NCBI GenBank assembly: GCA_023229175.1
Contig: JALNZV010000002.1
Coordinates: 124,001-188,000, forward strand
Length of the DNA stretch: 64,000 bases
Reading direction: 5' to 3'
DNA from: Tissierellaceae bacterium
GTDB lineage: Bacteria; Bacillota; Clostridia; Tissierellales; Tissierellaceae
Shown: positions 51,645 to 60,327 of the stretch, in pieces
Layout: every line of letters begins with the position of its first letter
Position numbering within the stretch: the first letter of the stretch is position 1
Position numbers and translations under genes: made by a program
The notes under the pieces: model-generated
What the model saw: the letters and a program-made list of their open reading frames with translations, nothing else
Told to the model about the DNA's origin: nothing
The model's database searches: none

Positions 51645-52325
51645 GTGGAAAAATATATTGATTCATTAAGTAAATCCGTTTTATTTAAAAATATAGATAG
51701 AGATGAGATAGTCAAACTTCTTGCCCTTGTCCCCTATTCTATCGGCGATTATACAAAAGGCGATATTATAGCTATAGAGGGCGATAATTGCAGTAGTTTA
51801 GGTGTTATTTTAGAAGGAAAAGTGGAAATTCACAAGCCATTTCCCTCTGGCAAAGTGGTAACCATAAACCATTTTGAGGCAGGAAATGTATTTGGAGAAT
51901 CCCTGATTTTCAGCGATGAAAGTAAATGTCCCGCCAATGTAGTGGCATCTACTAATTGCAGGATAATGAATATAGAAAAGGAAAATATCATAAAAATAAT
52001 GGAGTCTAATGGGGCAGCTCTTAACAATTTTGTGGCTCTTTTATCCAATAGGATATTGATGCTAAATGAGAGAATAACAAATCTATCCTATGACACCATT
52101 CGAAAAAAGATAGCAAATATAATATTAATCGAATACAGTAAACAGAAAAACAAATACCTTACATTGCCATTTTGCAGAAAGAAAATGGCAGAACTTTTGA
52201 ATATTCCTCGTCCGTCTCTTTCAAGGGAGCTAATTAAAATGAAAGAAGACGGGATAATCGACTACCATAAAAATAAACTGAAGATAAAAGATATGAGGCT
52301 TCTGGAAAAATGTCTATTAGAATGA
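51645..52325 (+). CDS. Crp/Fnr family transcription regulator
   Basis: A 226-residue protein with an N-terminal cyclic-nucleotide-binding-like beta-barrel (YTKGDIIAIEGDNCSSLGVI, GNVFGESLIF) and a C-terminal winged helix (LPFCRKKMAELLNIPRPSLS). No FNR-type cysteine cluster is evident; Cys residues are scattered. It starts at GTG behind AAAGGAG. It lies just upstream of the exporter leader region and could regulate it, but no palindrome was found to prove it. Confidence 0.9.
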   Translation: MEKYIDSLSKSVLFKNIDRDEIVKLLALVPYSIGDYTKGDIIAIEGDNCSSLGVILEGKVEIHKPFPSGKVVTINHFEAGNVFGESLIFSDESKCPANVVASTNCRIMNIEKENIIKIMESNGAALNNFVALLSNRILMLNERITNLSYDTIRKKIANIILIEYSKQKNKYLTLPFCRKKMAELLNIPRPSLSRELIKMKEDGIIDYHKNKLKIKDMRLLEKCLLE

Positions 52326-52354
52326 AAGTTTTTAAAACTTTGTTAAAATTTTAC

Positions 52355-52382
52355 TTGATTTTTCTTTTTTATCGTATATAAT
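52355..52382 (+). promoter_or_regulatory. Sigma-A-type promoter of the exporter operon
   Basis: TTGATT and TATAAT with a 16-nt spacer, beginning 30 nt after the Crp/Fnr stop. Transcription would start near 52389, before the leader ORF. Confidence 0.65.
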
Positions 52383-52407
52383 TATATTGTAGCAAAATTA
52401 AGAAAGG

Positions 52408-52482
52408 AGGTCGTGGAAATGATCAGAATACGATTTATGCAGTCTAACCAACAAATTTTAATAACTTTACAAACACGACCTA
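52408..52482 (+). promoter_or_regulatory. Stem sequestering the leader ORF ribosome site
   Basis: AGGTCGTG (52408-52415), which includes the end of the leader SD, can pair with CACGACCT (52475-52482) inside the leader coding region. The 8-bp stem would hide the ribosome site or be opened by a translating ribosome. Confidence 0.5.
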
Positions 52483-52496
52483 GGTGTAGTATGTAA
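52419..52496 (+). CDS. 25-residue leader peptide before the ABC exporter
   Basis: ATG at 52419 follows GAAAGGAGGTCGTGGAA, a strong SD. The peptide starts MIRIRFMQSNQQILI and ends QTRPRCSM. It lies between a promoter and a terminator in front of exporter genes, the layout of bmrB before bmrC-bmrD in Bacillus, where ribosome stalling on the leader prevents termination. Arg- and Gln-rich stretches and rare-looking Arg codons (AGG, CGA) may matter. The function is inferred from layout. Confidence 0.65.
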   Translation: MIRIRFMQSNQQILITLQTRPRCSM

Positions 52497-52516
52497 TTTT
52501 TGCTATTTGACTTTAC

Positions 52517-52545
52517 GCCATAGGTGTGTTCACCTATGGCTTTTT
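52517..52545 (+). terminator. Attenuator hairpin 1
   Basis: A 10-bp perfect stem GCCATAGGTG/CACCTATGGC (52517-52526 with 52531-52540) followed by TTTTT. It lies between the leader ORF and the exporter genes, so it would stop most transcripts. The arms share GCCATAGG and CCTATGGC with hairpin 2. Confidence 0.85.
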
Positions 52546-52580
52546 ATATTTTGATATATTGTTTATCTTTTTCTATTATA

Positions 52581-52612
52581 AAAATGCCATAGGACTGTGC
52601 CTATGGCATTTT
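52581..52612 (+). promoter_or_regulatory. Attenuator hairpin 2 (can swap arms with hairpin 1)
   Basis: A 13-bp perfect stem (52581-52593 with 52600-52612) followed by TTTAT. Because GCCATAGG and CCTATGGC recur in both hairpins, arm 1 of hairpin 1 can pair with arm 2 of hairpin 2. It can be a second terminator or an antiterminator. Confidence 0.6.
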
Positions 52613-52630
52613 TATTTGAGGAGGGAGAAA

Positions 52631-54421
52631 ATGAAAGAATTTAAAAAAATGTTGCGGTTTATGGAAGGATATAAACTAATTTACGTACTTGGAATTTTTG
52701 CAGTATTGATTTCACAGCTATTTACTACTTTAAGCCCTTTAGTACTACAAACTACAATCGATGGAATTATTGGCCAAGATGCCATTGATTCCAACATGGC
52801 TTATTCTATAGTAAGGCTATTGGGTGGCAGGGAGTATTTGAGGGGTAATTTGTGGATAGTAGGGCTTATACTGGTATCTATTGCAGTATTTAGAGGTTTG
52901 TTTCTATTTCTAAAAAATACCCTCTCTAGTAAAGCTGCTGAGAATTCCGCAAAAAAAATTAGAGACAGTCTATACGATCATATCCAAAGGCTCCCTTATG
53001 AATACCATGTAAAGTCTGAGACTGGAGAGCTTATACAGAGATGTACATCGGACGTTGACACCATAAGAAGGTTTTTGGCCATACAATTGGTTGAAGTTGT
53101 AAGCTCTTTATTTATGTTAATATTTATTATGACTATAATATTCAATATAAATATAAAGATGGCTTTTGCATCTGTTATAGTTTTGCCCATTACCTTTTCC
53201 TTTTCCTTTGTGTTTTTTACAAAGATAAAAAAGGCCTTCGAGGCATCGGACGAAGCTGAGGCAAGAATGACTACTACATTGCAGGAAAATTTAACAGGTA
53301 TAAGGGTAGTCAAGGCATTTTCAAGACAAAAACATGAATTAGAGAAATTTGATGTAAGAAACAGAGAATATCAAGATTTGACATTTAAGTTGATTAAAGA
53401 CCTCTCCATCTACTGGGCAGCCTCAGATTTGTTAAGTATGCTTCAAGTTGGTTTGGTGGTACTTTACGGCACTTATCTGTCTTTTAGAGGAGAGATTTCC
53501 CTAGGTTCCTTCATAGCCTTTGTCAGCTATATCAATATGCTTATTTGGCCAGTTAGGCAGATGGGTAGGACCTTAACCGATATGGGAAAGGCTTTTGTAT
53601 CCCTGAAGCGTATAGATGAAATACTATCTGAACCCATAGAGATATTAGACGAAAGTCACAATAGACCTGAAATAAGAGGGAATATCGAATTCAAAAATGT
53701 CTCTTTCTGGTATGAAGAAAACAGACATGTACTCCGCAATATTTCCTTTAATGTAAGGGCAGGAGAAACTGTGGCACTTATTGGTCCCACCGGCTCAGGT
53801 AAGTCTTCTCTGGTCCACCTGCTGCCAAGACTCTATGAATACTGCAGCGGGTCTATTAAGATAGATGGCATAGAGCTAAATTCCGTTGACAAGACTTGGA
53901 TTAGAAAAAATGTAGGATTGGTGCTGCAAGAGCCTTTTCTATACGCCAAGACTATCATGGAAAATATTAAATTGGCAAATCCATTGTTAAAGGATAAAAA
54001 AGTAATAGACGCCGCCAAGGTGGCTTCAATTCACGAAGATATTAAATCCTTCGAAGAAGGATACGAAACCTTAGTTGGTGAAAGGGGTGTATCCCTATCG
54101 GGAGGACAAAAACAGAGAATGGCCATTGCCAGGACCATAATTAACAACTGCCCAATCGTAATCTTCGACGACTCTTTGTCCGCTGTAGATACTGAAACGG
54201 ACATCTCCATTAGGAGAGCCCTGAACAGGAGAAAGAAAAAATCTACTACGATAATTATATCCCACAGAATTTCTACTGTGGCAGAGGCAGATTTAATTCT
54301 AGTAATCGACAAAGGTGAAATCGTCCAAAGGGGAACCCACGAAGAATTAATACGGGAAGAAGGGCTTTACAAAAGGGTATATATTATTCAAAATTCCCTT
54401 GACGAAACCATAGTTTCATAG
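52631..54421 (+). CDS. ABC exporter half-transporter, degenerate-site subunit (BmrC-like)
   Basis: A 596-residue exporter subunit with six membrane helices and one ATPase domain. Walker A is GPTGSGKSSL, signature VSLSGGQKQR, Walker B IVIFDDSLS with Asp in place of the catalytic Glu, so this composite site is weak, as in BmrC, LmrC and TM287. It pairs with the next gene to form a drug or peptide exporter. The start at ATG 52631 follows GAGGAGGGAG; an upstream in-frame extension overlaps hairpins and is not real. It is controlled by the leader and hairpins upstream. Confidence 0.92.
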   Translation: MKEFKKMLRFMEGYKLIYVLGIFAVLISQLFTTLSPLVLQTTIDGIIGQDAIDSNMAYSIVRLLGGREYLRGNLWIVGLILVSIAVFRGLFLFLKNTLSSKAAENSAKKIRDSLYDHIQRLPYEYHVKSETGELIQRCTSDVDTIRRFLAIQLVEVVSSLFMLIFIMTIIFNINIKMAFASVIVLPITFSFSFVFFTKIKKAFEASDEAEARMTTTLQENLTGIRVVKAFSRQKHELEKFDVRNREYQDLTFKLIKDLSIYWAASDLLSMLQVGLVVLYGTYLSFRGEISLGSFIAFVSYINMLIWPVRQMGRTLTDMGKAFVSLKRIDEILSEPIEILDESHNRPEIRGNIEFKNVSFWYEENRHVLRNISFNVRAGETVALIGPTGSGKSSLVHLLPRLYEYCSGSIKIDGIELNSVDKTWIRKNVGLVLQEPFLYAKTIMENIKLANPLLKDKKVIDAAKVASIHEDIKSFEEGYETLVGERGVSLSGGQKQRMAIARTIINNCPIVIFDDSLSAVDTETDISIRRALNRRKKKSTTIIISHRISTVAEADLILVIDKGEIVQRGTHEELIREEGLYKRVYIIQNSLDETIVS

Positions 54422-54432
54422 GAGGTGTCTAT

Positions 54433-56241
54433 ATGGAAGAAAATATTAACTACGAAAAAATTGAAATAAATATATGGAAGAACTTTTTTAAGTATTTAAA
54501 ACCTTATAAACTGCATTTTTTAATACTATCTATATTCATGGTTTTTTTAGGCTTATTAGATGCTCTTTTCCCACTATTGACTAAATACGCCATAGATAAT
54601 TTTATAGAGGGCAAAACATTGGTGGGATTAGAAAAATTTGGCCTGATTTATCTCATGTCTGTTATAGCCTTGGCTTTTACTGTATTTATGTTTATTGTTT
54701 TGGCGGGAAAATTGGAAATGAAAATGGCCTACGATATCAGGAGAATTGGATTTGAGAAGCTACAAATACTTCCCCTTTCCTACTATGACAATAAAGCCGT
54801 AGGCTGGCTTATGGCCAGAATGACCTCTGATATTGCAAGGCTATCTGAGACTATTTCTTGGTCCTTAGTAGACCTTGCCTGGGGATTTTCCATGATGACG
54901 GCAGTTACCATTGCCATGATTAGACTTAATTATAAATTGGCCCTAATTACTTTGTCTGTAATACCTTTTGTAGGTGTAATCAGCTTTTACTTTCAAAAAA
55001 GGATACTGAAGGCACAAAGAGATGTGAGAACGATTAATTCAAAAATTACAGCGGCCTATAACGAGGATATTCAAGGGGCAAAAACTACTAAGACCTTAGT
55101 AAGGGAGGACATAAATCTATTGGAATTCTCTGAAATCACGACTTCCATGAGAGATAATTCCATTAGGGCAACGATTATTTCCTCCATTTACTTGCCGATT
55201 ATCTTGACTTTCGGAAGCATTGGAACTGCTTTGGCCCTAAATTTTGGGGGCAAAAACGTGCTCCTGAATACTATTTCATACGGCACATTGATGGCTTTTG
55301 TCACTTATACAACTCAATTTTACGAGCCAATTAGACAAATAGCAGTTATATTCGCCGAACTTCAAGGGGCACAAGCCTCTGCAGAAAGGGTATTTTCTCT
55401 TTTAAATGAAAATCCGGATATTGTGGATACGGCATATGTAGTTGAGAAATATGGAGATATATTGAACCCTAAAAAGGAGCTTTGGCCTGAAATCATAGGG
55501 ACAGTTGTATTTAAAAATGTAGATTTTGCCTACAAAACTGGTGAATCTGTATTGGAAGACTTTAACCTAAAAGTAAATCCCGGTGAGACAATTGCCTTAG
55601 TTGGAGAGACAGGATCTGGAAAATCTACTATCGTAAATTTATTTTGTAGATTTTACGAACCTTCCGAGGGACAGATCCTCATAGATAATATAGACTACAA
55701 GGATATGCCTCAAAATTGGATTCATGAAAACTTAGGTTATGTACTTCAGTCCCCCCATTTATTTAGCGGCACCATTAGGGAAAATATCCGCTATGGGAAC
55801 TTAGATGCCACCGACGAAGAAATCGTCGAAGCTGCGAAATTAGTGGATGCCCACGGGTTTATAATGGAGACAGAAAAAGGGTATGATACCGAAGTAGGCG
55901 AAGGAGGGGGACTTTTATCAACTGGACAAAAACAGCTTATTTCTTTCGCCAGAGCTATTGTGAGAAATCCTAGGTTATTTGTCTTAGACGAAGCAACATC
56001 GTCCATTGACACTGAAACGGAAAAGGTAATACAAGATGCTATACAAAAAGTCCTTAAAGGGAGGACATCTTTTGTCATTGCCCATAGGCTGTCTACCATC
56101 AGGAATGCCGATAGAATTTTGGTAATAAATGATGGAAAAATTCTAGAAAGTGGAAGTCATAGAGAATTAATCAAAAATAAGGGACACTATTATAGACTGT
56201 ATACAAATCAGTTTATGGAAGAAAGGGAGTTTACGCTGTAA
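54433..56241 (+). CDS. ABC exporter half-transporter, canonical-site subunit (BmrD-like)
   Basis: A 602-residue exporter subunit with six membrane helices. Walker A GETGSGKSTI and Walker B LFVLDEATSS (catalytic Glu present) are canonical; the signature is LLSTGQKQL, which is changed from LSGGQ. The changed signature and the Asp Walker B of the partner form the same degenerate composite site. It begins 12 nt after the first subunit. Its last residues EREFTL are encoded by a palindrome shared with the convergent gene. Confidence 0.93.
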   Translation: MEENINYEKIEINIWKNFFKYLKPYKLHFLILSIFMVFLGLLDALFPLLTKYAIDNFIEGKTLVGLEKFGLIYLMSVIALAFTVFMFIVLAGKLEMKMAYDIRRIGFEKLQILPLSYYDNKAVGWLMARMTSDIARLSETISWSLVDLAWGFSMMTAVTIAMIRLNYKLALITLSVIPFVGVISFYFQKRILKAQRDVRTINSKITAAYNEDIQGAKTTKTLVREDINLLEFSEITTSMRDNSIRATIISSIYLPIILTFGSIGTALALNFGGKNVLLNTISYGTLMAFVTYTTQFYEPIRQIAVIFAELQGAQASAERVFSLLNENPDIVDTAYVVEKYGDILNPKKELWPEIIGTVVFKNVDFAYKTGESVLEDFNLKVNPGETIALVGETGSGKSTIVNLFCRFYEPSEGQILIDNIDYKDMPQNWIHENLGYVLQSPHLFSGTIRENIRYGNLDATDEEIVEAAKLVDAHGFIMETEKGYDTEVGEGGGLLSTGQKQLISFARAIVRNPRLFVLDEATSSIDTETEKVIQDAIQKVLKGRTSFVIAHRLSTIRNADRILVINDGKILESGSHRELIKNKGHYYRLYTNQFMEEREFTL

Positions 56242-56252
56242 ACTCCCTTTCT
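56220..56252. terminator. Perfect 15-bp palindrome overlapping two stop codons
   Basis: Arms 56220-56234 and 56238-56252 are perfectly complementary with a 3-nt loop. Both convergent genes end inside it. It can terminate both transcripts, and it makes both proteins end in EREFT plus one residue. Confidence 0.85.
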
Positions 56253-56911
56253 ATTTCTGTTCTAAGTCTTATCCAATTGTCCTGTTCTTCTATTTCAATT
56301 ATCTTTTTTACTGTAGTAGGTTTATCTGTCAATATGACTATTCTATGGCCTAAAAGTATGGCCTCATCGATGTCATGGGTTACTATTATACAGGTTTTTT
56401 CGTATATTTCTCTAAGAAACTTGCAAAAATCTATCAATACCTGCTTTGTATTGATGTCCAGGGACTTAAATGGTTCGTCCATAATAATCAAATTTGAGGG
56501 ATAAATAAATGCCCTTAAAATATTAATCCTTTGCCTCATACCGCCGCTTAGTTGGCTGGGGTAGTATCTTTTGTATTCCTCCAGGCTTACCAACTTTAGG
56601 TATTTGTCTATAATATTATCCATTTCCATTTTATTTATTTTTCCCCTTAGGACAAACCTCAAATTATCCTCAATATTCTTCCAAGGAATTAACCTATCCT
56701 CTTGAAAAACGTAGGCAATGTCTCCTTGAAAGCCGTATATATTTCCAGAATCCTCTGCCCAAAGTCCGCTTATAATATTTAATAGGGTTGTCTTCCCGCA
56801 ACCGGAGGGTCCCAATATGCAGGTGGTTTTTCCGTGAGGAAAGTCAATGGATACATTGACTAGTACGTCTAATTTCCCAAAGCTTTTATTTATTTCTCTA
56901 ATTTTATCCAC
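56231..56911 (-). CDS. ABC importer ATP-binding protein (SsuB/TauB-like)
   Basis: A 226-residue ATPase with Walker A GPSGCGKTTL, Q-loop YVFQEDRLIPW, signature LSGGMRQRINI and Walker B LIIMDEPFKSLD. It drives a nitrate/sulfonate/taurine-type importer. The longer frame from 56974 would overlap the permease gene by 85 nt; the GTG at 56911, 8 nt after GAGGGGG, gives a normal start and 22-nt overlap. Its substrate cannot be told. Confidence 0.9.
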   Translation of the reverse strand: MDKIREINKSFGKLDVLVNVSIDFPHGKTTCILGPSGCGKTTLLNIISGLWAEDSGNIYGFQGDIAYVFQEDRLIPWKNIEDNLRFVLRGKINKMEMDNIIDKYLKLVSLEEYKRYYPSQLSGGMRQRINILRAFIYPSNLIIMDEPFKSLDINTKQVLIDFCKFLREIYEKTCIIVTHDIDEAILLGHRIVILTDKPTTVKKIIEIEEQDNWIRLRTEIEREFTA

Positions 56912-57642
56912 CGCATCAACCCCCTCATTAAATATTCGAGAACTTTTCCCAGTATCAATATGATTACTATCCACGCAAAGACTCCTGAAGTATTCAGATA
57001 CATCTTTTGCAGCTGTAGGTTGCTTCCTATGGCGTACTTAGGCTGAGACAGCACTTCTCCTGATATTACCATCTTTAGATTTAAGCCTATTGAGGAGGGC
57101 AGAATATTCATTAACCCCATGTAGATACTAGGCATGTAAATGTCTTTGATTATATAAAAGTTTTTCACCTTGTAGACCCTTGCCATTTCCATTAAGTTCG
57201 AATCGATATTGACTATGGATTTTAGCACTGTTTCAAATAAAATTGGAAACACCATAACAAAGCCTACAAACATAGGCACCATTTCGCTATTTAACCATAT
57301 CAAAGCTAACAATATAATGGCAATTATAGGTACTGAGTTCAAAAACTTTATGGTGGGGCTGATTAAATAATATATTGGCCCATATACACCTGAAATAATT
57401 GCAAGCACTATGGCTAATAGAAATGATATAGTAAATCCCCATAGACTCCGATACAGGGAGCTACCCAGTATCCTGAGGAAACTGGGTCCCTTCCCGATGT
57501 CTACTATGTTTTCAATTATACTTCTCACAGTTGGAAGTATTATTTCGTCGCCGACAACCCACGACAAAATCATGTAGATACATATTGTAAGGGCTATAGA
57601 AATTGTAACATGCCATTTACCTTTGGAGGTATATCCCTTCAT
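56890..57642 (-). CDS. ABC importer permease (SsuC-like)
   Basis: A 250-residue protein with six hydrophobic helices and the permease loop EMARVYKVKNFYIIKDIYMP (EAA-like motif) that docks to the ATPase. It overlaps the substrate-binding protein gene by 26 nt and the ATPase gene by about 22 nt. An SD, GGGGGAG, is 9 nt before the ATG. Confidence 0.9.
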   Translation of the reverse strand: MKGYTSKGKWHVTISIALTICIYMILSWVVGDEIILPTVRSIIENIVDIGKGPSFLRILGSSLYRSLWGFTISFLLAIVLAIISGVYGPIYYLISPTIKFLNSVPIIAIILLALIWLNSEMVPMFVGFVMVFPILFETVLKSIVNIDSNLMEMARVYKVKNFYIIKDIYMPSIYMGLMNILPSSIGLNLKMVISGEVLSQPKYAIGSNLQLQKMYLNTSGVFAWIVIILILGKVLEYLMRGLMRWIKLEK

Positions 57643-58594
57643 CGGGATGTTCTCCCCCTATGAATTCTGGCTCAAAGTCCATTATGGCATTATAATATGC
57701 TTCGTATTCGCCCTTACAATCCTTTATATGGAATGACTCTAAATTATTCCATATGATGCCTTTCTCTATAGTTTCTTTTAATACTCCAATTCCCTGCTCT
57801 TCTGCAAGCAAACTTAAATCCTCTAAGTTTTCTTCTGCCCACAGCCTGCTACCTTCATAGGCATCTAAAAACTTATCTACAAACTCCCAGTCTTCATCTA
57901 TCAGTTCATTTTTAATAATTATACTGGCCTGAGGAAACCCATTTTTTACATCGGCAGCCTTAGACCACTCTTCGTTTAGGTCCAAGATTACTTTTGCATC
58001 GCTCTTTTTCATCATAACTGTGGTAAGGAGTGGTTCTGCCAGTAGAGCTAGATTAGTTTTACCGCTTAAAAACATAGGGCCAACCTCTGAGGCAGCGTTT
58101 AGATAATTAATATTTACATCTTTGTCTGGATCAATTCCATTTTCCGACAATACGTATCGAAGGACTAAATCTGGGGTAAGACCTTTGCCAAAGGAATATA
58201 TTTCCTTCCCTTTTAAATCCCCATACCCTCTTATATCCTCAGTACTTGTCAAGTAAAAGGATCCCCAAGTGGCAGTTCCTGCTATTTTGTATGGTAGACC
58301 CTTATTGTATGCCGTAGCTGCCAAATTCGATGGGACAATTGCAATATCAGCTTCCTCCTTTAAAATCCTAGTAACCAGTAAGTCTGGTGATTTTTCCATT
58401 TCGTATTCTATGTGTATATAGGGACTTAGGCTTGGATTGTCCTCTAAAAGTTTTGCAACTGTCAAAGCTGGTGCTCCGTCCTGAAAGTAAAACTTAATTG
58501 TCCTTTCTTCTTTTAGAACCGTCTGCGTATTTGTACACCCTGTAATCACATATATCAAAATCAACAGCGATAAAAATAACGTCTTCTTTTTCAT
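57617..58594 (-). CDS. ABC importer substrate-binding lipoprotein (SsuA/NMT1-like)
   Basis: A 325-residue lipoprotein with signal MKKKTLFLSLLILIYVITGC (lipobox ITGC) and the NMT1/SsuA domain: DGAPALTVAKLLED, IAIVPSNLAATAYNKG and VLSENGIDPDKDVNI. It captures a small ligand outside and delivers it to the permease. I start at ATG 58594, 9 nt after AAGGGG; an ATG at 58603 overlaps the SD. It comes 17 nt after the hydrogenase gene, so it may be in the same operon. Confidence 0.88.
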   Translation of the reverse strand: MKKKTLFLSLLILIYVITGCTNTQTVLKEERTIKFYFQDGAPALTVAKLLEDNPSLSPYIHIEYEMEKSPDLLVTRILKEEADIAIVPSNLAATAYNKGLPYKIAGTATWGSFYLTSTEDIRGYGDLKGKEIYSFGKGLTPDLVLRYVLSENGIDPDKDVNINYLNAASEVGPMFLSGKTNLALLAEPLLTTVMMKKSDAKVILDLNEEWSKAADVKNGFPQASIIIKNELIDEDWEFVDKFLDAYEGSRLWAEENLEDLSLLAEEQGIGVLKETIEKGIIWNNLESFHIKDCKGEYEAYYNAIMDFEPEFIGGEHPDEGIYLQR

Positions 58595-58611
58595 GTTCAA
58601 CATCCCCTTAT

Positions 58612-60327
58612 TTACCAGTCTTTTTGTTCTGTATGCAAAAGCCTATGGGAGCGATGGGATAAAGGTTTCCCTAGGAAATCTTCATAGCATTTTAATACAG
58701 AGGGATTTTCATGAGAGAATCGGAGGTCGTTTATCTTGTCTAATCCGTACAGTATTTCTCCCCTTTCCCCTGCCAACTCTTTTCCTTCTTCAATTGGCTG
58801 GCCTCCGCCACCTGCACATCCCCCTGGACATGCCATTATCTCTACGAAGTCGTATTTGGCTGAGCCATTTCTAATTGCCTCTATTAATTTCCTCGTATTT
58901 CCTAGACCGCTGGCCACTGCTACATTGAGCTTTGATCCTGCCAAGTCGAAAGTGGCTTCTCTCCATCCCTCTCCCCCCCTGACATCTTTAAAGGCGTCTG
59001 GATCTGGATTTTCCTTTGTCGCTAGATAATATGCCGACCTGAGTGCCGCCTCCATAACCCCACCTGTGACTCCAAATATAACTGCGGCGCCCGTTCCCAC
59101 TCCCAAGGGCATATCAAATTCCTCTTCTTCTAAGTATTCTGGAATTATATGCTCTGCCCTTATCATTCGGGATACTTCTCTTGTGGTTAACACTACATCT
59201 ACGTCTTGGCCTGCTCCTGCGTCATTCATAACTGGTAAAGCAGCTTCATATTTCTTTGCAGTACATGGCATTATGGATATATTAAATATTCTAGATGGAT
59301 CTACTCCCAATAATTGTGCGTAGTATGTCTTGGATATGGCACCAAACATTTGCTGTGGTGATTTTGCTGTGGATAATTGGTCTACCATATCTGGATATTG
59401 AGATTTTATAAATCTTACCCAACCAGGGCAGCAAGAAGTAAACATTGGCCAATTGTGTTTTTTCTTGTTTTTCAGCCTTTCTAGAAATTCACTACCCTCT
59501 TCCATGATTGTCAAATCTGCTGAAAAATTAGTATCAAATACATAATCGAACCCTATTTTTCGCAAGGCAGCCACTAGTCTCTTAACCGTGGCAAAGTCCC
59601 TATCCAAACCAAGGTTTTCTGCCCATGCAGCCCTTACTGCCGGTGCTATTTGCACTATGGTAATGATGTCCTTTCTGGCTAGGGCATCGAATACTATATC
59701 TGTGTCGTCCCTTTCCCTAAGGGCTCCCACTGGGCAATGGGTAATACATTGGCCGCACAGGGCACAGTCGGATTCTTCTATTCTAAGGTTGTGAGATACG
59801 TCTACATTTGTCCTTGAACCTGTATTTGCTAAATCCCATATATGCAGATCCTGTATCTTATCGCATACTTGTATACATCTCATACATTTTATACATTTTT
59901 CATAGTCCCTGACGAGGGGAAATCCCTCTGTCCACTGAGCAAATGGCAATTCTATTTCAAAAGGTATATCTATTATTCCTAAATCGTTGGCTATGGTTTG
60001 AAGGCTGCAATTACCTGACCTCACACAGGTAGCACATCTGGCATCGTGTTGTGATAATATCAATTCCACATTTATCTTTCGCGCCTCCCTGACCTTGGGG
60101 CTATTGGTGTGTATGACCATGCCGTCTTCTACTGCATTGTTGCAGGCTGTGACAAGTCTATTGACCCCCTCTATCTCCACTAAACAGACTCTACATGCTC
60201 CTATTTCGTTGAGGTCCTTTAGATAGCAGAGATTTGGGATGTAAATATGGTTTTTTGAAGCTGCGTCAAGGATAGTAGTATGCTCAGGTACTTCAATCTT
60301 TTTATTGTCAATAATAAGGCTTACCAT
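58612..60327 (-). CDS. [FeFe] hydrogenase catalytic subunit (HydA/HndD type)
   Basis: A 571-residue enzyme. Domain order: 2Fe-2S ferredoxin (CYLKDLNEIGACRVC), His-Cys 4Fe-4S (HDARCATCVRSGNC), two 4Fe-4S clusters (CIKCMRCIQVC and CALCGQCITHC), then the H-cluster domain with TSCCPGWVRF, MPCTAKKYEA and ACPGGCAGGGGQP. All ligand cysteines are present. It makes or oxidises H2. It overlaps the upstream oxidoreductase by 7 nt, suggesting a complex that uses NAD(P)H or ferredoxin. Confidence 0.97.
   Translation of the reverse strand: MVSLIIDNKKIEVPEHTTILDAASKNHIYIPNLCYLKDLNEIGACRVCLVEIEGVNRLVTACNNAVEDGMVIHTNSPKVREARKINVELILSQHDARCATCVRSGNCSLQTIANDLGIIDIPFEIELPFAQWTEGFPLVRDYEKCIKCMRCIQVCDKIQDLHIWDLANTGSRTNVDVSHNLRIEESDCALCGQCITHCPVGALRERDDTDIVFDALARKDIITIVQIAPAVRAAWAENLGLDRDFATVKRLVAALRKIGFDYVFDTNFSADLTIMEEGSEFLERLKNKKKHNWPMFTSCCPGWVRFIKSQYPDMVDQLSTAKSPQQMFGAISKTYYAQLLGVDPSRIFNISIMPCTAKKYEAALPVMNDAGAGQDVDVVLTTREVSRMIRAEHIIPEYLEEEEFDMPLGVGTGAAVIFGVTGGVMEAALRSAYYLATKENPDPDAFKDVRGGEGWREATFDLAGSKLNVAVASGLGNTRKLIEAIRNGSAKYDFVEIMACPGGCAGGGGQPIEEGKELAGERGEILYGLDKINDLRFSHENPSVLKCYEDFLGKPLSHRSHRLLHTEQKDW

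Noticed and set aside
52526..52630. 35-residue N-terminal extension of the first exporter subunit
   Set aside because: It runs through both hairpins and lacks an SD; ATG at 52631 has an excellent one.
56912..56974. Longer N-terminus of the importer ATPase
   Set aside because: It would overlap the permease gene by 85 nt and precedes the usual ABC start.
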